This document shows positions 1-9,199 of a stretch of 64,000 nt of DNA, in pieces; within the stretch, counting starts at the first letter, position 1, and the number at the start of each line of letters is the position of its first letter. Source of the stretch: JACKOB01 sp024234575 (GTDB taxonomy: Bacteria; Pseudomonadota; Gammaproteobacteria; Pseudomonadales; Oleiphilaceae). Both the position numbers and the translations under genes were made by a program. The stretch lies in the NCBI GenBank assembly GCA_051208035.1, contig JBPJFZ010000002.1, positions 364,529 to 428,528 of the forward strand. The letters run 5' to 3'. The notes beneath the pieces are model-generated. The model had not been told where the DNA came from. It saw only the letters and a program-made list of their open reading frames with translations, and ran no database searches.

Positions 1-2
1 CT

Positions 3-104
3 CCTTCACACCCGGAAGAGGCGATCAAGCGCGCAGACAAGCTTATGTATGAAGTCAAACATTCTGGAAAGAACAGGATTCTATTCGAAGAGATTGTAAT
101 TTAG
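3..104 (+). CDS. GGDEF-domain protein, C-terminal end only
   Basis: This is the last 33 codons of a gene that begins left of the window. The frame reads ...AIKRADKLMYEVKHSGKNRI... and stops with TAG at 102-104. The pattern A-D-x-L-M-Y-x-x-K-x-x-G-K-N-R is the conserved end of GGDEF diguanylate cyclase domains. The protein would make cyclic-di-GMP if the missing catalytic part is intact. It is on the same strand as the TRAP genes, 139 bp upstream of them. Nothing can be said about its sensor domain. Confidence 0.8.
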   Translation, partial: PSHPEEAIKRADKLMYEVKHSGKNRILFEEIVI

Positions 105-243
105 GGTGGATATTTAAATCTCAACCAAGCAAGCAGTGAATGCCGTCACAAAACGCAGTAAGTAACTTTTGTATTTTATCTAATCCGAGTAACGTTAACG
201 CTCACTACCGACGGAAGGTAGACTCATCTGGACAAGGAAAGAA

Positions 244-1278
244 ATGAACCGCCAACCCCTCGTTAAGCCCTGCCTGTATCTTCACGCCATGATGGCAATT
301 TTTATCACCACTTTTACCCTTGGCGCTCAGGCATCTAAGCTAACGCCAATTACCATGTGCGTTTTCGATATGCTGGGTAACGGCGGGCCTGCGCATCAGG
401 CATTGCAGTCCTACAGAACTGAAGCCATGAAATGGGGGGTAGAGCTGTCGTTTAAGTCTTATACCGATGAGCGTGTCGCAGCCGAGGCGTTTAACAGTGG
501 CGTGTGTGACATGGTGAACCTGCCTGACATTAGAGCCCGTAGTTACAACCAGTTTACCGGCACGATGAACTCTATTGGCGCTATTCCAAGTTATGCCCAC
601 ATGAAAATGATTCTAGCCACACTAAGTTCAACCAAGGCGGCTCCGCTGATGCGTGAAGGCGATTACGAAGTGTTGTCGATTGTGCCAACCGGTGCCTTGT
701 ATGGGTTTGTTATCGACCGCTCTATCGACTCGCCGGCCAAAATGGTGGGGAAGAAAATTACGGTGTTAGACAACGCCCCTGAGGCACAATACCTTGCCAG
801 ACAAACAGGCATGACACCGGTTTCTTCAACAATTTCTAATGTGCTGCAAAAGTTCAATAATCACGCTGTAGATATCACCGGCGCACCGGCGCTGGCCTAT
901 GCGCCAATGGAAATGTACAAGGGGCTAGAGCCCAATGGCGGCATTATTAGCTGGCCGTTTTTGCAGACCTCCCAGCAAATTATCGGGCGCTGGAAAAAAC
1001 TACCGGAAGGTTTTGGACAGAAGTCCCGCGAGCATTCGCAAACAAAGGTAGATGGTATGATCGCTCTGGTAGAAATAACCGAGAAGGCAATCCCTGAAAA
1101 ATACTGGATTCCTATTAATAGCGATCTTAAAAATACCTGGAACGAAACGTTCCGCCTCAATCGCATCGCCTTGCGAGAGCAGGGGATATACAACGGTAAA
1201 GCGCTGTCGCTGTTTCGCAAAGTGAGATGTTCTATTGATCCAGGCCTGGCTGAGTGCACTGCCGAAAATCGTGAATAA
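244..1278 (+). CDS. Periplasmic solute-binding protein of a TRAP-like transporter
   Basis: This 344-residue protein starts with a basic N-terminus and a hydrophobic stretch ending near an AQA-S cleavage site (about residue 30), so it is probably exported. The body has the length and mixed alpha/beta character of periplasmic binding proteins. GGAAAG sits just before the ATG at 244. The next gene, 23 bp downstream, is a fused DctQ/DctM-type membrane subunit, so the pair should work as a sodium-coupled TRAP-type importer. The sequence is not close to classic DctP proteins that I recognise. It resembles a family annotated only as putative solute-binding protein. The substrate is unknown. Confidence 0.65.
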   Translation: MNRQPLVKPCLYLHAMMAIFITTFTLGAQASKLTPITMCVFDMLGNGGPAHQALQSYRTEAMKWGVELSFKSYTDERVAAEAFNSGVCDMVNLPDIRARSYNQFTGTMNSIGAIPSYAHMKMILATLSSTKAAPLMREGDYEVLSIVPTGALYGFVIDRSIDSPAKMVGKKITVLDNAPEAQYLARQTGMTPVSSTISNVLQKFNNHAVDITGAPALAYAPMEMYKGLEPNGGIISWPFLQTSQQIIGRWKKLPEGFGQKSREHSQTKVDGMIALVEITEKAIPEKYWIPINSDLKNTWNETFRLNRIALREQGIYNGKALSLFRKVRCSIDPGLAECTAENRE

Positions 1279-1301
1279 TTCTTTGCATAAAATCATGTCT
1301 T

Positions 1302-3392
1302 ATGTGGTTTGAAAGACTGGAGAACGCGGTGACAGAGGGGACTAACGCGGCGCAAATAGGCTCGACTTTGTTCGGTAAACTTACGTCATTTGTCGTGTTG
1401 CTGTTATTAGTCTTTACCGTTTTGGCGGGCACAGGTGAAAACATTCATTCCCGCCTGTTAAATCTGGGGGTTGAAATCTGGGGCGATTACAGAGATCTTC
1501 GCGCAGATATGGCACCCCCATCTTGTGTCGTAGAGACGGATTTAGAAGCACGCTTAGATAAACTGGAAGCAGAGGTGAATACTGCAAATGAAGATGCACT
1601 ATTTGCAGAAACATTTGACAGAGACGCGGCGAGGATGTCTCTGCACAATCAGCAGAAGGTTTGTGCCGCGAGGCATGCTGCCTATCAAACCAATATTGAG
1701 AAAGTAAATATTTATGTGCGGGTGTATCGACAGGTAGAGCAGGCATTTGCCTCTTTAAGCCTCTTCGCGATTAACCAGCAACATTTTATTCTGGTGGTAA
1801 TGCTGCTGTTGTCCGCAGGTGTCGCAACGGCCCATAAACACCATATTGCCTTTCGGCAGATAAGCACGCGCTACGATCACTATGTCTCAACCTCAAGCCA
1901 GCTCGTTGCCAACAGCGGACTGGCATACTCTGCCTGGGTCTATCATAAGGGAGGGCTGGATTCGGGTGTGGTGGCGACGCACCCAGAGGTCAATATTACC
2001 CTGATAACGGGGGCTGTTTTACTGGCCATAATGAGCCTGTACCAATTGCTGACCCCCGCCAAATCACTCGTTTCGGGGGGCAGTGTAGCAAAGGCGTTGC
2101 TCAGCATTCCTATTTATACTTTTATGCTGCTGGCCGCGATTAATCACTTCTATTTTCAAGAAGGTCACCCTGCGGGTATCGCTATCTACTTTACCCAACT
2201 CTTTCAATTAACCGGCCTCTATCTCAATATCGCCTTATACATCTGGGTGGGCATGTTGTTGAAACAAACCCGGTTGGGTGAGCGTATTTTCGATGTGTTC
2301 CAGCCCTGGAAACTACCGCCAGAAGTGCTCGCCTTTGTCGCCATAGTAATCATGGCAGTCCCCACTGCCTATACCGGCGCCTCGGGTATTATCATCATTG
2401 CCATGGGGGTTGTTGTATATAGCGAGTTACGCAGAGTAGGCACAAGACGACAACTGGCGCTGGCTGTTACGGCCATGACAGGAAGCTCAGGCGTTGTGCT
2501 GCGACCCTGCTTGCTGGTAATTGGCATCGCCATGCTGAATAAAGAGGTGGTCACGGACGATTTGTTTCATTGGGGCAGTCGGGTGTTCATGCTAACACTG
2601 GCTGTTTTTTTGTTTTACGCCTTGCTGACACGTAAAGATACGCGGCCCATTGCGCCTGTGCGCGAAGCATTGCGACCCAGCCTGCTAAAGCTCGTGCCGC
2701 TTGCACCCTATGTTGCCATCTTACTCGCGGTTTGCCTGGCCTATTCGTTGTTACTTGATGCGCATCTTGATGAGTTTTCTGCCCCTATAATTCTGCCTGC
2801 TCTCATACTGGCAGTGATCGTCTTTGAACGGCTCCTTTGGCGCTACGAGCGCGATCAAAAACCGCTAAACCCTGCATTATCATCAACGATTGGTGGTGCC
2901 GTTGGCGAATCGGTGTCGGGCGCATCGGTGCAAATTGGCGCACTGCTGATGTTGATGGCTTGCTCATTCACCGTAGGTGGCATCCTTGAGCAAAGCGGTG
3001 GTAGTTATCACGCTGCTGCAAGCATTTCTTCGCCGCTTGTTGCCATGGGCGTGCTGGTGTTATTGCTGGTATTCATCGGTATGGTTATGGACCCCTTTGG
3101 TGCGCTGGTTCTCGTAACCAGCACCATTGCACCATTTGCCTATCAAAGCGGAATAGATCCCATTCATTTTTGGATGACGGCACTGGTCGCCTTTGAGCTA
3201 GGGTATCTCAGCCCACCTGTGTCACTTAATCATTTGCTCACCCGGCAGGTCGTGGGTGCTGAAGAGGTTGAGCTTGCCGCAAAGGAGGGTGGGAACAGCT
3301 TTTATTATCGGCATGAGCGCATTCTGCTGCCGCTGCTGGTAATGTCGACCACATTGATATTGGTGGCGTTTGGCCCATTGTTGCGGTATTGA
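1302..3392 (+). CDS. TRAP transporter permease, fused small and large (DctQ-DctM) subunits
   Basis: This 696-residue membrane protein has many hydrophobic segments. The central stretch around residues 350-410 carries the DctM-like pattern GASGIIIIAMG followed by RRVGTRRQLALA. The C-terminal part around residues 580-640 has GMVMDPFGALVL and ELGYLSPPVSLN, typical of large TRAP subunits. The first 300 residues hold extra membrane spans plus a soluble loop with Cys residues (about 65-140), consistent with a fused small subunit. It is co-oriented with the binding protein 23 bp upstream and ends 8 bp from the converging foldase gene. No terminator is visible in that gap, so convergent transcripts may overlap. 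Confidence 0.8.
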   Translation: MWFERLENAVTEGTNAAQIGSTLFGKLTSFVVLLLLVFTVLAGTGENIHSRLLNLGVEIWGDYRDLRADMAPPSCVVETDLEARLDKLEAEVNTANEDALFAETFDRDAARMSLHNQQKVCAARHAAYQTNIEKVNIYVRVYRQVEQAFASLSLFAINQQHFILVVMLLLSAGVATAHKHHIAFRQISTRYDHYVSTSSQLVANSGLAYSAWVYHKGGLDSGVVATHPEVNITLITGAVLLAIMSLYQLLTPAKSLVSGGSVAKALLSIPIYTFMLLAAINHFYFQEGHPAGIAIYFTQLFQLTGLYLNIALYIWVGMLLKQTRLGERIFDVFQPWKLPPEVLAFVAIVIMAVPTAYTGASGIIIIAMGVVVYSELRRVGTRRQLALAVTAMTGSSGVVLRPCLLVIGIAMLNKEVVTDDLFHWGSRVFMLTLAVFLFYALLTRKDTRPIAPVREALRPSLLKLVPLAPYVAILLAVCLAYSLLLDAHLDEFSAPIILPALILAVIVFERLLWRYERDQKPLNPALSSTIGGAVGESVSGASVQIGALLMLMACSFTVGGILEQSGGSYHAAASISSPLVAMGVLVLLLVFIGMVMDPFGALVLVTSTIAPFAYQSGIDPIHFWMTALVAFELGYLSPPVSLNHLLTRQVVGAEEVELAAKEGGNSFYYRHERILLPLLVMSTTLILVAFGPLLRY

Positions 3393-3400
3393 AGGCAGCA

Positions 3401-4426
3401 CTACATCGAGCTATCCAGCGCCCTTACACGCAGCCGCTCTGTGCCGGTAAAATTATCCTCAATATAACGGTTGAGGGCGCGTTGTTTGTCTTCATCCGTC
3501 AGCCCCGCCTTCTGCAATTGATTGCGCTCTTGCACATAACGGTTAAGCCTCTGTTGCCATTGTTTTCTGTCGGCATCGAGCCTGGCCATGGCTTGCGCGG
3601 CATCGGTACCCAGGGAAGCTGCCCGTACTTGAAAGAGAGCCTCGTTGCTTGCCCCAGACTGCTTCATGGCCTCTGTGGTGGCAAACAGATCGGCATGGCG
3701 TGAAACCTTTTGGCGCAGCGCCTGTACCTCGTCAGGTAGTGATCTTTCCAGTGCAGTTATACGCTCTTGCTTAGCTTGCGCATCTAAAGAGTCGTCAGCG
3801 GAAACCGAAAGTCGGTTCAACATATAATCGTCATAGACTTCTTCGTCCTCGAAAAATGCCTGATGCTCGTCAGCGGTGAAGTATTGGCTCCGTAACGCCA
3901 TTAAATCTGCTTTTTGTTGCCGTATGGCGGTAAGTTTCGCCCCAGGATCATTTGCCTCTACTGTTGGCTCAGCCAATTCCGTAAGGGCGATTTTATAATC
4001 CACATAACGCTTAAGTAACCCTAACGCTTGTTGCAGTGCTTCTGCGGATAATTGCTGTGCTAAATCTTGTTGAATGCGTGTCAGTAATACCTCTAAAGTC
4101 TCTTCACCCATGGCAGATAGGTAAAACTCGAATAATTGGGTTATTTCATCGTTAATCAGTAAGTTACCCTGGTTGTCGGTGCCAAGATCTGCTTCGTGGT
4201 TAATGTTCGATAAAGACCTAGGCGCCTTAGCACTGATCATCGGCAGTTGTTGGTCAATAGCGTTTTGGTAGGCTCTCTCGTTGACTGATTTTGCCGAAGC
4301 GGGTGTCATCGGCTGGCTGCTATCTGTTGGCAAAACCCTGTTATCTGACAGATTAATGTAAGCCACATAAGCGGCAATCAACAATACGAGAAAAATCAGC
4401 GGAGTGGCAATAGTGGCTTTTTTCAT
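3401..4426 (-). CDS. lifO: Lipase-specific foldase (steric chaperone)
   Basis: This 341-residue protein has one N-terminal membrane anchor (residues about 5-25) followed by a low-complexity linker and a long charged helical domain, the build of LifO/Lif foldases. The motif RxxFDY, known to be essential in the family, is replaced here by a similar NDEITQLFEFYLSAMGE stretch near residue 90. The C-terminal half is rich in Gln and Arg helices (QRITALERSLP, FxxTEAMKQ). Foldases hold and fold secreted class I lipases in the periplasm. It lies 100 bp downstream of the lipase gene on the same strand, the normal arrangement. Confidence 0.9.
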   Translation of the reverse strand: MKKATIATPLIFLVLLIAAYVAYINLSDNRVLPTDSSQPMTPASAKSVNERAYQNAIDQQLPMISAKAPRSLSNINHEADLGTDNQGNLLINDEITQLFEFYLSAMGEETLEVLLTRIQQDLAQQLSAEALQQALGLLKRYVDYKIALTELAEPTVEANDPGAKLTAIRQQKADLMALRSQYFTADEHQAFFEDEEVYDDYMLNRLSVSADDSLDAQAKQERITALERSLPDEVQALRQKVSRHADLFATTEAMKQSGASNEALFQVRAASLGTDAAQAMARLDADRKQWQQRLNRYVQERNQLQKAGLTDEDKQRALNRYIEDNFTGTERLRVRALDSSM

Positions 4427-4468
4427 GTGATTTCTCCCTTGTTTTTGTTTGAGTTGGTTAAACTGGCT

Positions 4469-4519
4469 GCCCCGGTAGTGGCTTGATTATCGAAATGTAG
4501 CCAGCCTGCTCACCGGGGC
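4469..4519 (-). promoter_or_regulatory. Hairpin between lipase and foldase genes
   Basis: GCCCCGGT (4469-4476) pairs with ACCGGGGC (4512-4519), and an inner TGGCT/AGCCA pair extends the stem. It lies in the 100-bp gap between the lipase and foldase genes. There is no strong T-tract on the coding strand, so full termination is unlikely. It may lower foldase expression relative to lipase or protect the upstream message. Confidence 0.4.
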
Positions 4520-4526
4520 GATTTCT

Positions 4527-5486
4527 TTACAAGCCTTCTTTTTTCAGGCGGTTGGCATGGTTTTTAAATACAGTTTTCGGATTGGTTTCGAACAATGAGA
4601 CCAGTCCCAAAACATGGTTGTTGATATCAATATGGTTCATGAAGTAGTCGTCCCTCAGGACTTTACCAAAGTGGTTTGCACACACACCGGTAACGCCGTC
4701 ATTGGCGGCACCATTGAAAGCCAGGCCTGTGATCGCAAACAGTGGGTCGGATATGTCTACACCACCCGTTAAGTGGCCCGCGCCACCCCAGGAATAGAGT
4801 TTTATGCTATTACCATTAACCGTGACCGATGATGGCCCCACACCACAAGCAGTGGCCGGCAGACCGGCAGGGTAGGTAGCATTAAACTGTGCCGCACCCG
4901 CTGCATTAAACTCGCCTAGCATGGCGTAAATATCAGATTTATCTTTTTTGTTGTCAGATAAAAGATTCACCAGGTTACCAACGGCATTGGCGAATGTTTC
5001 GAACAGCACACCTTGCACGCTTGCTGGAGGGGCTACATCCGTTACGATGTCGGCCAGCGGTGAGCCGGTGTGTGGCGTCGACATGGTCGTCACGGATGCA
5101 ACTAAGTCAGGACGGGTATTCATCACGTAACGTGCTGTCATCCCTCCCTGGCTATGTCCCATCAAATTGAATTTGCTTATTTTTCCACCAGATGCCGCTT
5201 TAATTTCCTCAAGCTGTGCAATTAACGATTCGCCGCGCATGGCCGAGTTTTCAAATGCATTGATTTTTGCTACGTGTACGTCTGCTCCCTGTCTTTCCAG
5301 GGTAGAAGGGATCTGGTACCAATAGTCAACGCTGGCGATTGTGTCGAAAGCGAAAATACCTGGAACTAATACAATAGGATGTTTAGTTTTGGTGTAGCTG
5401 AAGTAGTCTGAAAAAAATCCGGCCTGTGATACCGGGGCGATAGAAAGCGTTGCCGCTACTGATAGTGCAGTGAGAGTTTTTCTCAT
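4527..5486 (-). CDS. lipA: Secreted triacylglycerol lipase, class I
   Basis: This 319-residue protein begins with a clear signal peptide ending at SQA-G. The nucleophile elbow GHSQGG is near residue 109. The catalytic Asp lies in NDGVTGVC and the catalytic His in the MNHID motif near the C-terminus, matching Pseudomonas/Burkholderia lipases of subfamily I.1/I.2. Two cysteines (in the TACGVG and GVCAN stretches) are placed to form the family disulfide. It hydrolyses long-chain triglycerides outside the cell after folding by the neighbouring foldase and, by family knowledge, type II secretion. AGAGGA precedes the ATG at 5486. Confidence 0.93.
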   Translation of the reverse strand: MRKTLTALSVAATLSIAPVSQAGFFSDYFSYTKTKHPIVLVPGIFAFDTIASVDYWYQIPSTLERQGADVHVAKINAFENSAMRGESLIAQLEEIKAASGGKISKFNLMGHSQGGMTARYVMNTRPDLVASVTTMSTPHTGSPLADIVTDVAPPASVQGVLFETFANAVGNLVNLLSDNKKDKSDIYAMLGEFNAAGAAQFNATYPAGLPATACGVGPSSVTVNGNSIKLYSWGGAGHLTGGVDISDPLFAITGLAFNGAANDGVTGVCANHFGKVLRDDYFMNHIDINNHVLGLVSLFETNPKTVFKNHANRLKKEGL

Positions 5487-5785
5487 GTTGTATTCCTCTG
5501 GAATCTTGTTTTTATTGTGACTGAGTGTGCTGTTGTTGAAACTTATGCAACGAGACCAGCTTAAAATTTAGTCATGGGAAAACACTTGTACGTTTTGATG
5601 GTTGTTTACTGTTTCGTTTAAAAACAGGGAGCAGTTCACGAAAAGCAAAATCAAACAATGAAATAGTGATGTCGAATGAATTAAGGTGAACAGTTGTAAG
5701 TTTAAAGTGGTAGGTCAGGCGTTGAAGTGAGGGCGCTGTCTTCGGTTGTAAAAAATAACAAAAAAACTCAGGGAGCTTCGTCATT

Positions 5786-6607
5786 ATGACTTTGGCACCA
5801 CCATCATTACTTTACCTATGGCCGAAGCGGACGCTGTACTTTGGTGCCGTTTATGAGCCCAGAGAACTGTCGCAAGCCGCCGCAACGCTGTTGGTTTCTC
5901 TGGGGGAACCAATCAGGTTTGTCGCGAAGGGAATGTCAGCCCCAGTGGCCAGCAACAGTATCTTGCTGCAGGCCGGCGTGCGTGTTTGGGCCGATTCAGG
6001 TAACGCAATGATTGCCAATTGTTATCTGGATGCGTTGGGCATCGACTATCATAATCTGTCCGCGCTGATGACCCATCAAAAAGGTGGTGCTGCCTGGCAG
6101 TTAAAAGAGGAGGCGCAATACATCGAGGCTTTTAGTAGCATTTACGACCAGCAGCAGGGCTCAGAAGACACTTGGCAGGTGCTGGATCAGCTGTTGATGA
6201 ATAATGACTTGTCTGCCGCCTACCCAGTGGATGCCCGTGTCGAAGAGGTTCTTGAGCTTATCCGTCGTACTGTCGACGATAATCTTTCGGTGGAAGAGCT
6301 GGCTGACGCTGTTTGCCTGTCGGTGCCTCGATTGGTTGAGGTTTTCAAGAAGCAGACGGGTATTCCTATCAGACGTTACCGGTTGTGGCATCGTCTTTAT
6401 GTTACCGCTTTACGCATGGGCTGCGGCGAAAATCTGACCGAGGCGGCACTGGCGGCAGGTTTTACCGATTCTGCCCACTGTTCACATACCTTTCGGGCCA
6501 TGCTTGGCATGCCGCCGTCACAGATTTTTTCCCCGACTAATAAAATGCGTATAGTTACCCCGCAAACCCATCGTGATGCACCCTCAATGGCTTGCGATGT
6601 TGCCTGA
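5786..6607 (+). CDS. AraC-family transcriptional regulator
   Basis: The protein has 273 residues. The C-terminal part (about 150-255) carries the two helix-turn-helix motifs of the AraC family: NLSVEELADAVCLSVPRLVEVFK, then NLTEAALAAGFTDSAHCSHTFR, followed by the usual GMPPSQIF end. The N-terminal 140 residues have no recognised ligand domain. It is divergent from the lipase operon (300-bp shared upstream region) and upstream of the potFGHI genes, so it could control either. GGGAG lies ten bases before the ATG. Confidence 0.85.
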   Translation: MTLAPPSLLYLWPKRTLYFGAVYEPRELSQAAATLLVSLGEPIRFVAKGMSAPVASNSILLQAGVRVWADSGNAMIANCYLDALGIDYHNLSALMTHQKGGAAWQLKEEAQYIEAFSSIYDQQQGSEDTWQVLDQLLMNNDLSAAYPVDARVEEVLELIRRTVDDNLSVEELADAVCLSVPRLVEVFKKQTGIPIRRYRLWHRLYVTALRMGCGENLTEAALAAGFTDSAHCSHTFRAMLGMPPSQIFSPTNKMRIVTPQTHRDAPSMACDVA

Positions 6608-6698
6608 TTTCTATTGGTTGGTACACATGCGGTATGCGCTTTAGAGGGTGCATTTCGCTGGTCTGATCACTCTTCCGCAAAAAAATTGGCAATCGACT

Positions 6699-6717
6699 AA
6701 AAAAAAACTTTTTTTTT
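6699..6717. other. A9-C-T9 homopolymer palindrome
   Basis: Nine A, one C, nine T form a perfect AT-only palindrome between the AraC gene and potF, flanked by GGCA on the left and GCC on the right, which would extend the stem. It could act as a weak terminator for the AraC gene or as a bent-DNA upstream element of the potF promoter. Length variation by slippage is likely. Confidence 0.4.
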
Positions 6718-6823
6718 GCCGCATTTTTGTTCATATTTGGCACCTCAAGCCTATCCCGGAGGTGGTACGGGTGGGTAAAATTTCGGCCCCTCAAATAGTT
6801 TCTTTTAAAAGGAGATTCAGTTG

Positions 6824-7924
6824 ATGAAAAATCGGCTGTTTGGTTTCAAAGCTTTGGCATTGGGTATGATGGCCAGCTCGGCTGTCCTGGCTGCAGATAA
6901 AGAACTGCATATTTACAACTGGTCGGATTATATTGCCGAAGACACGATCACCAAATTTCAGGATGCGACTGGAATCAAGGTGACTTACGATGTTTATGAT
7001 TCCAACGAAATTCTCGAAGCGAAATTATTTGCCGGTCGCAGCGGTTACGATCTGGCATTCCCCACAGCACGTCCTTTTGCCGATCGACATATCAAAGCAA
7101 AAATCTATCAGCCGGTTAACAAGGCGCAGCTAACAAACTATGGCAACGTTGATCCAGTGATTTTGCAGTCTCTGTCTGATATTGATCCGGGCAACCAGTA
7201 TTTGGTGCCCTACATGTGGGGAACCACGGGTATTGGCTACAACGTCGAAAAAGTAAAAGCCATTCTCGGCGATGATATGCCTTTGGATACCTGGCGCCTG
7301 GTGTTTGATCCGGCAATTGTTAAAAAGCTGTCTGCCTGTGGTGTATCGTTGATGGACGATGCAACGGAAGTGTTTGTGGCGGCACGCGCGTACTTGGGTA
7401 AGAGTACTGATGATTTCAGCAAAGATGCGATGAGCGAAGCTGCCGATGTGGTTAGCGCAGTCCGCCCGGATATTCGTTACTTCCATAGCTCACAATATAT
7501 CAGTGACCTGGCCAATGGTGACATCTGTGTAGCACATGGCTACTCTGGCGACATGCTGCAGGCACGGGATCGTGCCCTGGAAGCTAAAAATGGTGTGAAC
7601 GTTGCCTATGCCGTTCCTTCTGAAGGCGCTGTTGTGTGGACTGACGTCATGGTCATCCCGGCGGATGCACCAAATGCAGAGTCGGCGAATGCGTTTATCA
7701 ACTACATTCTGCAGCCTGAAGTGGTTGCCCCAATCACCAACTACGTTTCTTATGCCAATGCCAACACTAAGGCGTTTGATCTAGTAGATGAAGATATCCG
7801 TAATAACCCCGGTATTTATCCTTCAGAGCAGACACGTAAAAAACTGCTGGTGTTGAAAACCCCTGAAGAGAAAAATGTCCGTAATATGACGCGTTTATGG
7901 ACTCGGGTTAAAACCGGTCAGTAA
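6824..7924 (+). CDS. potF: Putrescine/polyamine-binding periplasmic protein
   Basis: The mature protein starts after a signal peptide ending at VLAADKE. It has the PotF/SpuD signature YNWSDYIAEDTITKF near residue 30 and YDSNEILEAKL near 60, and about 366 residues in all, normal for the family. It captures polyamines in the periplasm and hands them to PotGHI. I prefer ATG 6824 over the TTG at 6821 because GGAG at 6811-6814 is then nine bases away. A strong terminator follows, so this gene is probably made in excess over the membrane genes downstream. Confidence 0.92.
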   Translation: MKNRLFGFKALALGMMASSAVLAADKELHIYNWSDYIAEDTITKFQDATGIKVTYDVYDSNEILEAKLFAGRSGYDLAFPTARPFADRHIKAKIYQPVNKAQLTNYGNVDPVILQSLSDIDPGNQYLVPYMWGTTGIGYNVEKVKAILGDDMPLDTWRLVFDPAIVKKLSACGVSLMDDATEVFVAARAYLGKSTDDFSKDAMSEAADVVSAVRPDIRYFHSSQYISDLANGDICVAHGYSGDMLQARDRALEAKNGVNVAYAVPSEGAVVWTDVMVIPADAPNAESANAFINYILQPEVVAPITNYVSYANANTKAFDLVDEDIRNNPGIYPSEQTRKKLLVLKTPEEKNVRNMTRLWTRVKTGQ

Positions 7925-7945
7925 CGTAATAGGGTTCATTAGTTG

Positions 7946-7975
7946 CACAAAATGCCCCTAATGGGGCATTTTGTG
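7946..7975 (+). terminator. Terminator/attenuator after potF
   Basis: CACAAAATGCCCC (7946-7958) and GGGGCATTTTGTG (7963-7975) form a perfect 13-bp stem with a four-base TAAT loop; the T-run is part of the stem. It sits between potF and potG. Partial read-through would give more binding protein than transporter, a usual ABC-operon pattern. Confidence 0.8.
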
Positions 7976-8062
7976 TTTGAGTGACGGTGTCTTTAGTGTC
8001 TTCGCCCAATGGGTAAGGCCTCGCTGTCGACGAAATTTTAACCGTTCAGAGTTCGCATCGAT

Positions 8063-9199
8063 ATGTCCCAGCTGCGTAATCAATCCGTCGAGTTTCAATG
8101 GCAGGATCCGGAAGAGGAACCTATTGTTCGTATTGAAGGGGTCAGTAAAGTTTATGGCACCATGTACGCCAATGACGATATCAATCTCACTATTCACCGG
8201 GGCGAGTTTTTCTCGTTATTGGGGCCTTCTGGCTGCGGTAAGACCACACTTTTACGCATTCTCGCGGGTTTTGAGACACCCACATCAGGTAAAGTTTTTA
8301 TCGATGGTGTGGATGTGACGCAGGTTCCTGCCTACGAGCGTTCTACCAATATGATGTTTCAGTCTTATGCGCTCTTTCCGCATATGACCGTTGAAGACAA
8401 CATCGCCTTTGGTTTAAAGCAGGAACGGATGGAAAAACGGGCTCGTCAGGAGCGTGTGAATGAAATGTTACAGCTGGTGCAAATCGATAAGCTGGCAAAG
8501 CGGAAGCCGCACCAGCTATCCGGTGGCCAGCGTCAGCGAGTGGCATTGGCAAGGGCTCTGGCGAAGCACCCGAAAATACTGCTGCTGGATGAGCCACTGG
8601 GGGCGCTGGATAAAAAACTGCGGGAACAAACACAGTTCGAGCTGGTAAACCTGCAAGAGCGTTTGGGGGTAACCTTTATTATCGTTACCCACGATCAGGA
8701 AGAAGCGATGACGATGTCGACGCGTATCGCACTGATGCATGAGGGGCGGGTAGAGCAGGTTGATCCGCCTCGTCGGATGTATGAGTTTCCGGCAACACGT
8801 TATTCGGCAGAATTTATCGGTCTGGTAAACCTGTTTGATGGCCATGTGATCAGTCAGGAAGATGATCGTGTGCTTATTCAGTGTGAAGATACCGAGCAGC
8901 CGATACTGGTGCGCCATAGTCAGCCGTTAACCGCTGGTATGCCGGTCACTGTGGCCATTCGTCCAGAAAAAGTTCAGGTTATGAACGACTCTGATGATCA
9001 GCCTAATCGCATCAAAGGTATTATTAAAGAAATCGCCTACCTGGGCGATGTATCGATTTATCACGTTGAATTGCCCAGTGGCAAAAGAGTGAAGTTTACA
9101 CAGTCGAATATTCAGGCATTGGCTGAGCAACCGATTACCTGGGAGCAGGAAGTGCAGCTGGGCTGGCGTTACAACAGTTGTGGAGTGCTGACGCAATGA
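8063..9199 (+). CDS. potG: Polyamine ABC transporter ATPase
   Basis: This 378-residue ATPase has Walker A GPSGCGKTT near residue 54, the signature LSGGQRQRVALARAL near 151, Walker B ILLLDEPLGALD near 172, and the H-loop THDQEEAM. The C-terminal 120 residues form a TOBE-type regulatory domain, as in PotA/PotG. It powers putrescine uptake with the PotHI permeases. The ATG at 8063 has only a weak ribosome site. The stop overlaps the potH start by four bases. Confidence 0.93.
   Translation: MSQLRNQSVEFQWQDPEEEPIVRIEGVSKVYGTMYANDDINLTIHRGEFFSLLGPSGCGKTTLLRILAGFETPTSGKVFIDGVDVTQVPAYERSTNMMFQSYALFPHMTVEDNIAFGLKQERMEKRARQERVNEMLQLVQIDKLAKRKPHQLSGGQRQRVALARALAKHPKILLLDEPLGALDKKLREQTQFELVNLQERLGVTFIIVTHDQEEAMTMSTRIALMHEGRVEQVDPPRRMYEFPATRYSAEFIGLVNLFDGHVISQEDDRVLIQCEDTEQPILVRHSQPLTAGMPVTVAIRPEKVQVMNDSDDQPNRIKGIIKEIAYLGDVSIYHVELPSGKRVKFTQSNIQALAEQPITWEQEVQLGWRYNSCGVLTQ

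Noticed and set aside
5572..5784. 70-codon minus-strand frame in the lipase/AraC gap
   Set aside because: AT-rich, no ribosome site, no domain, and it covers the whole shared promoter region.
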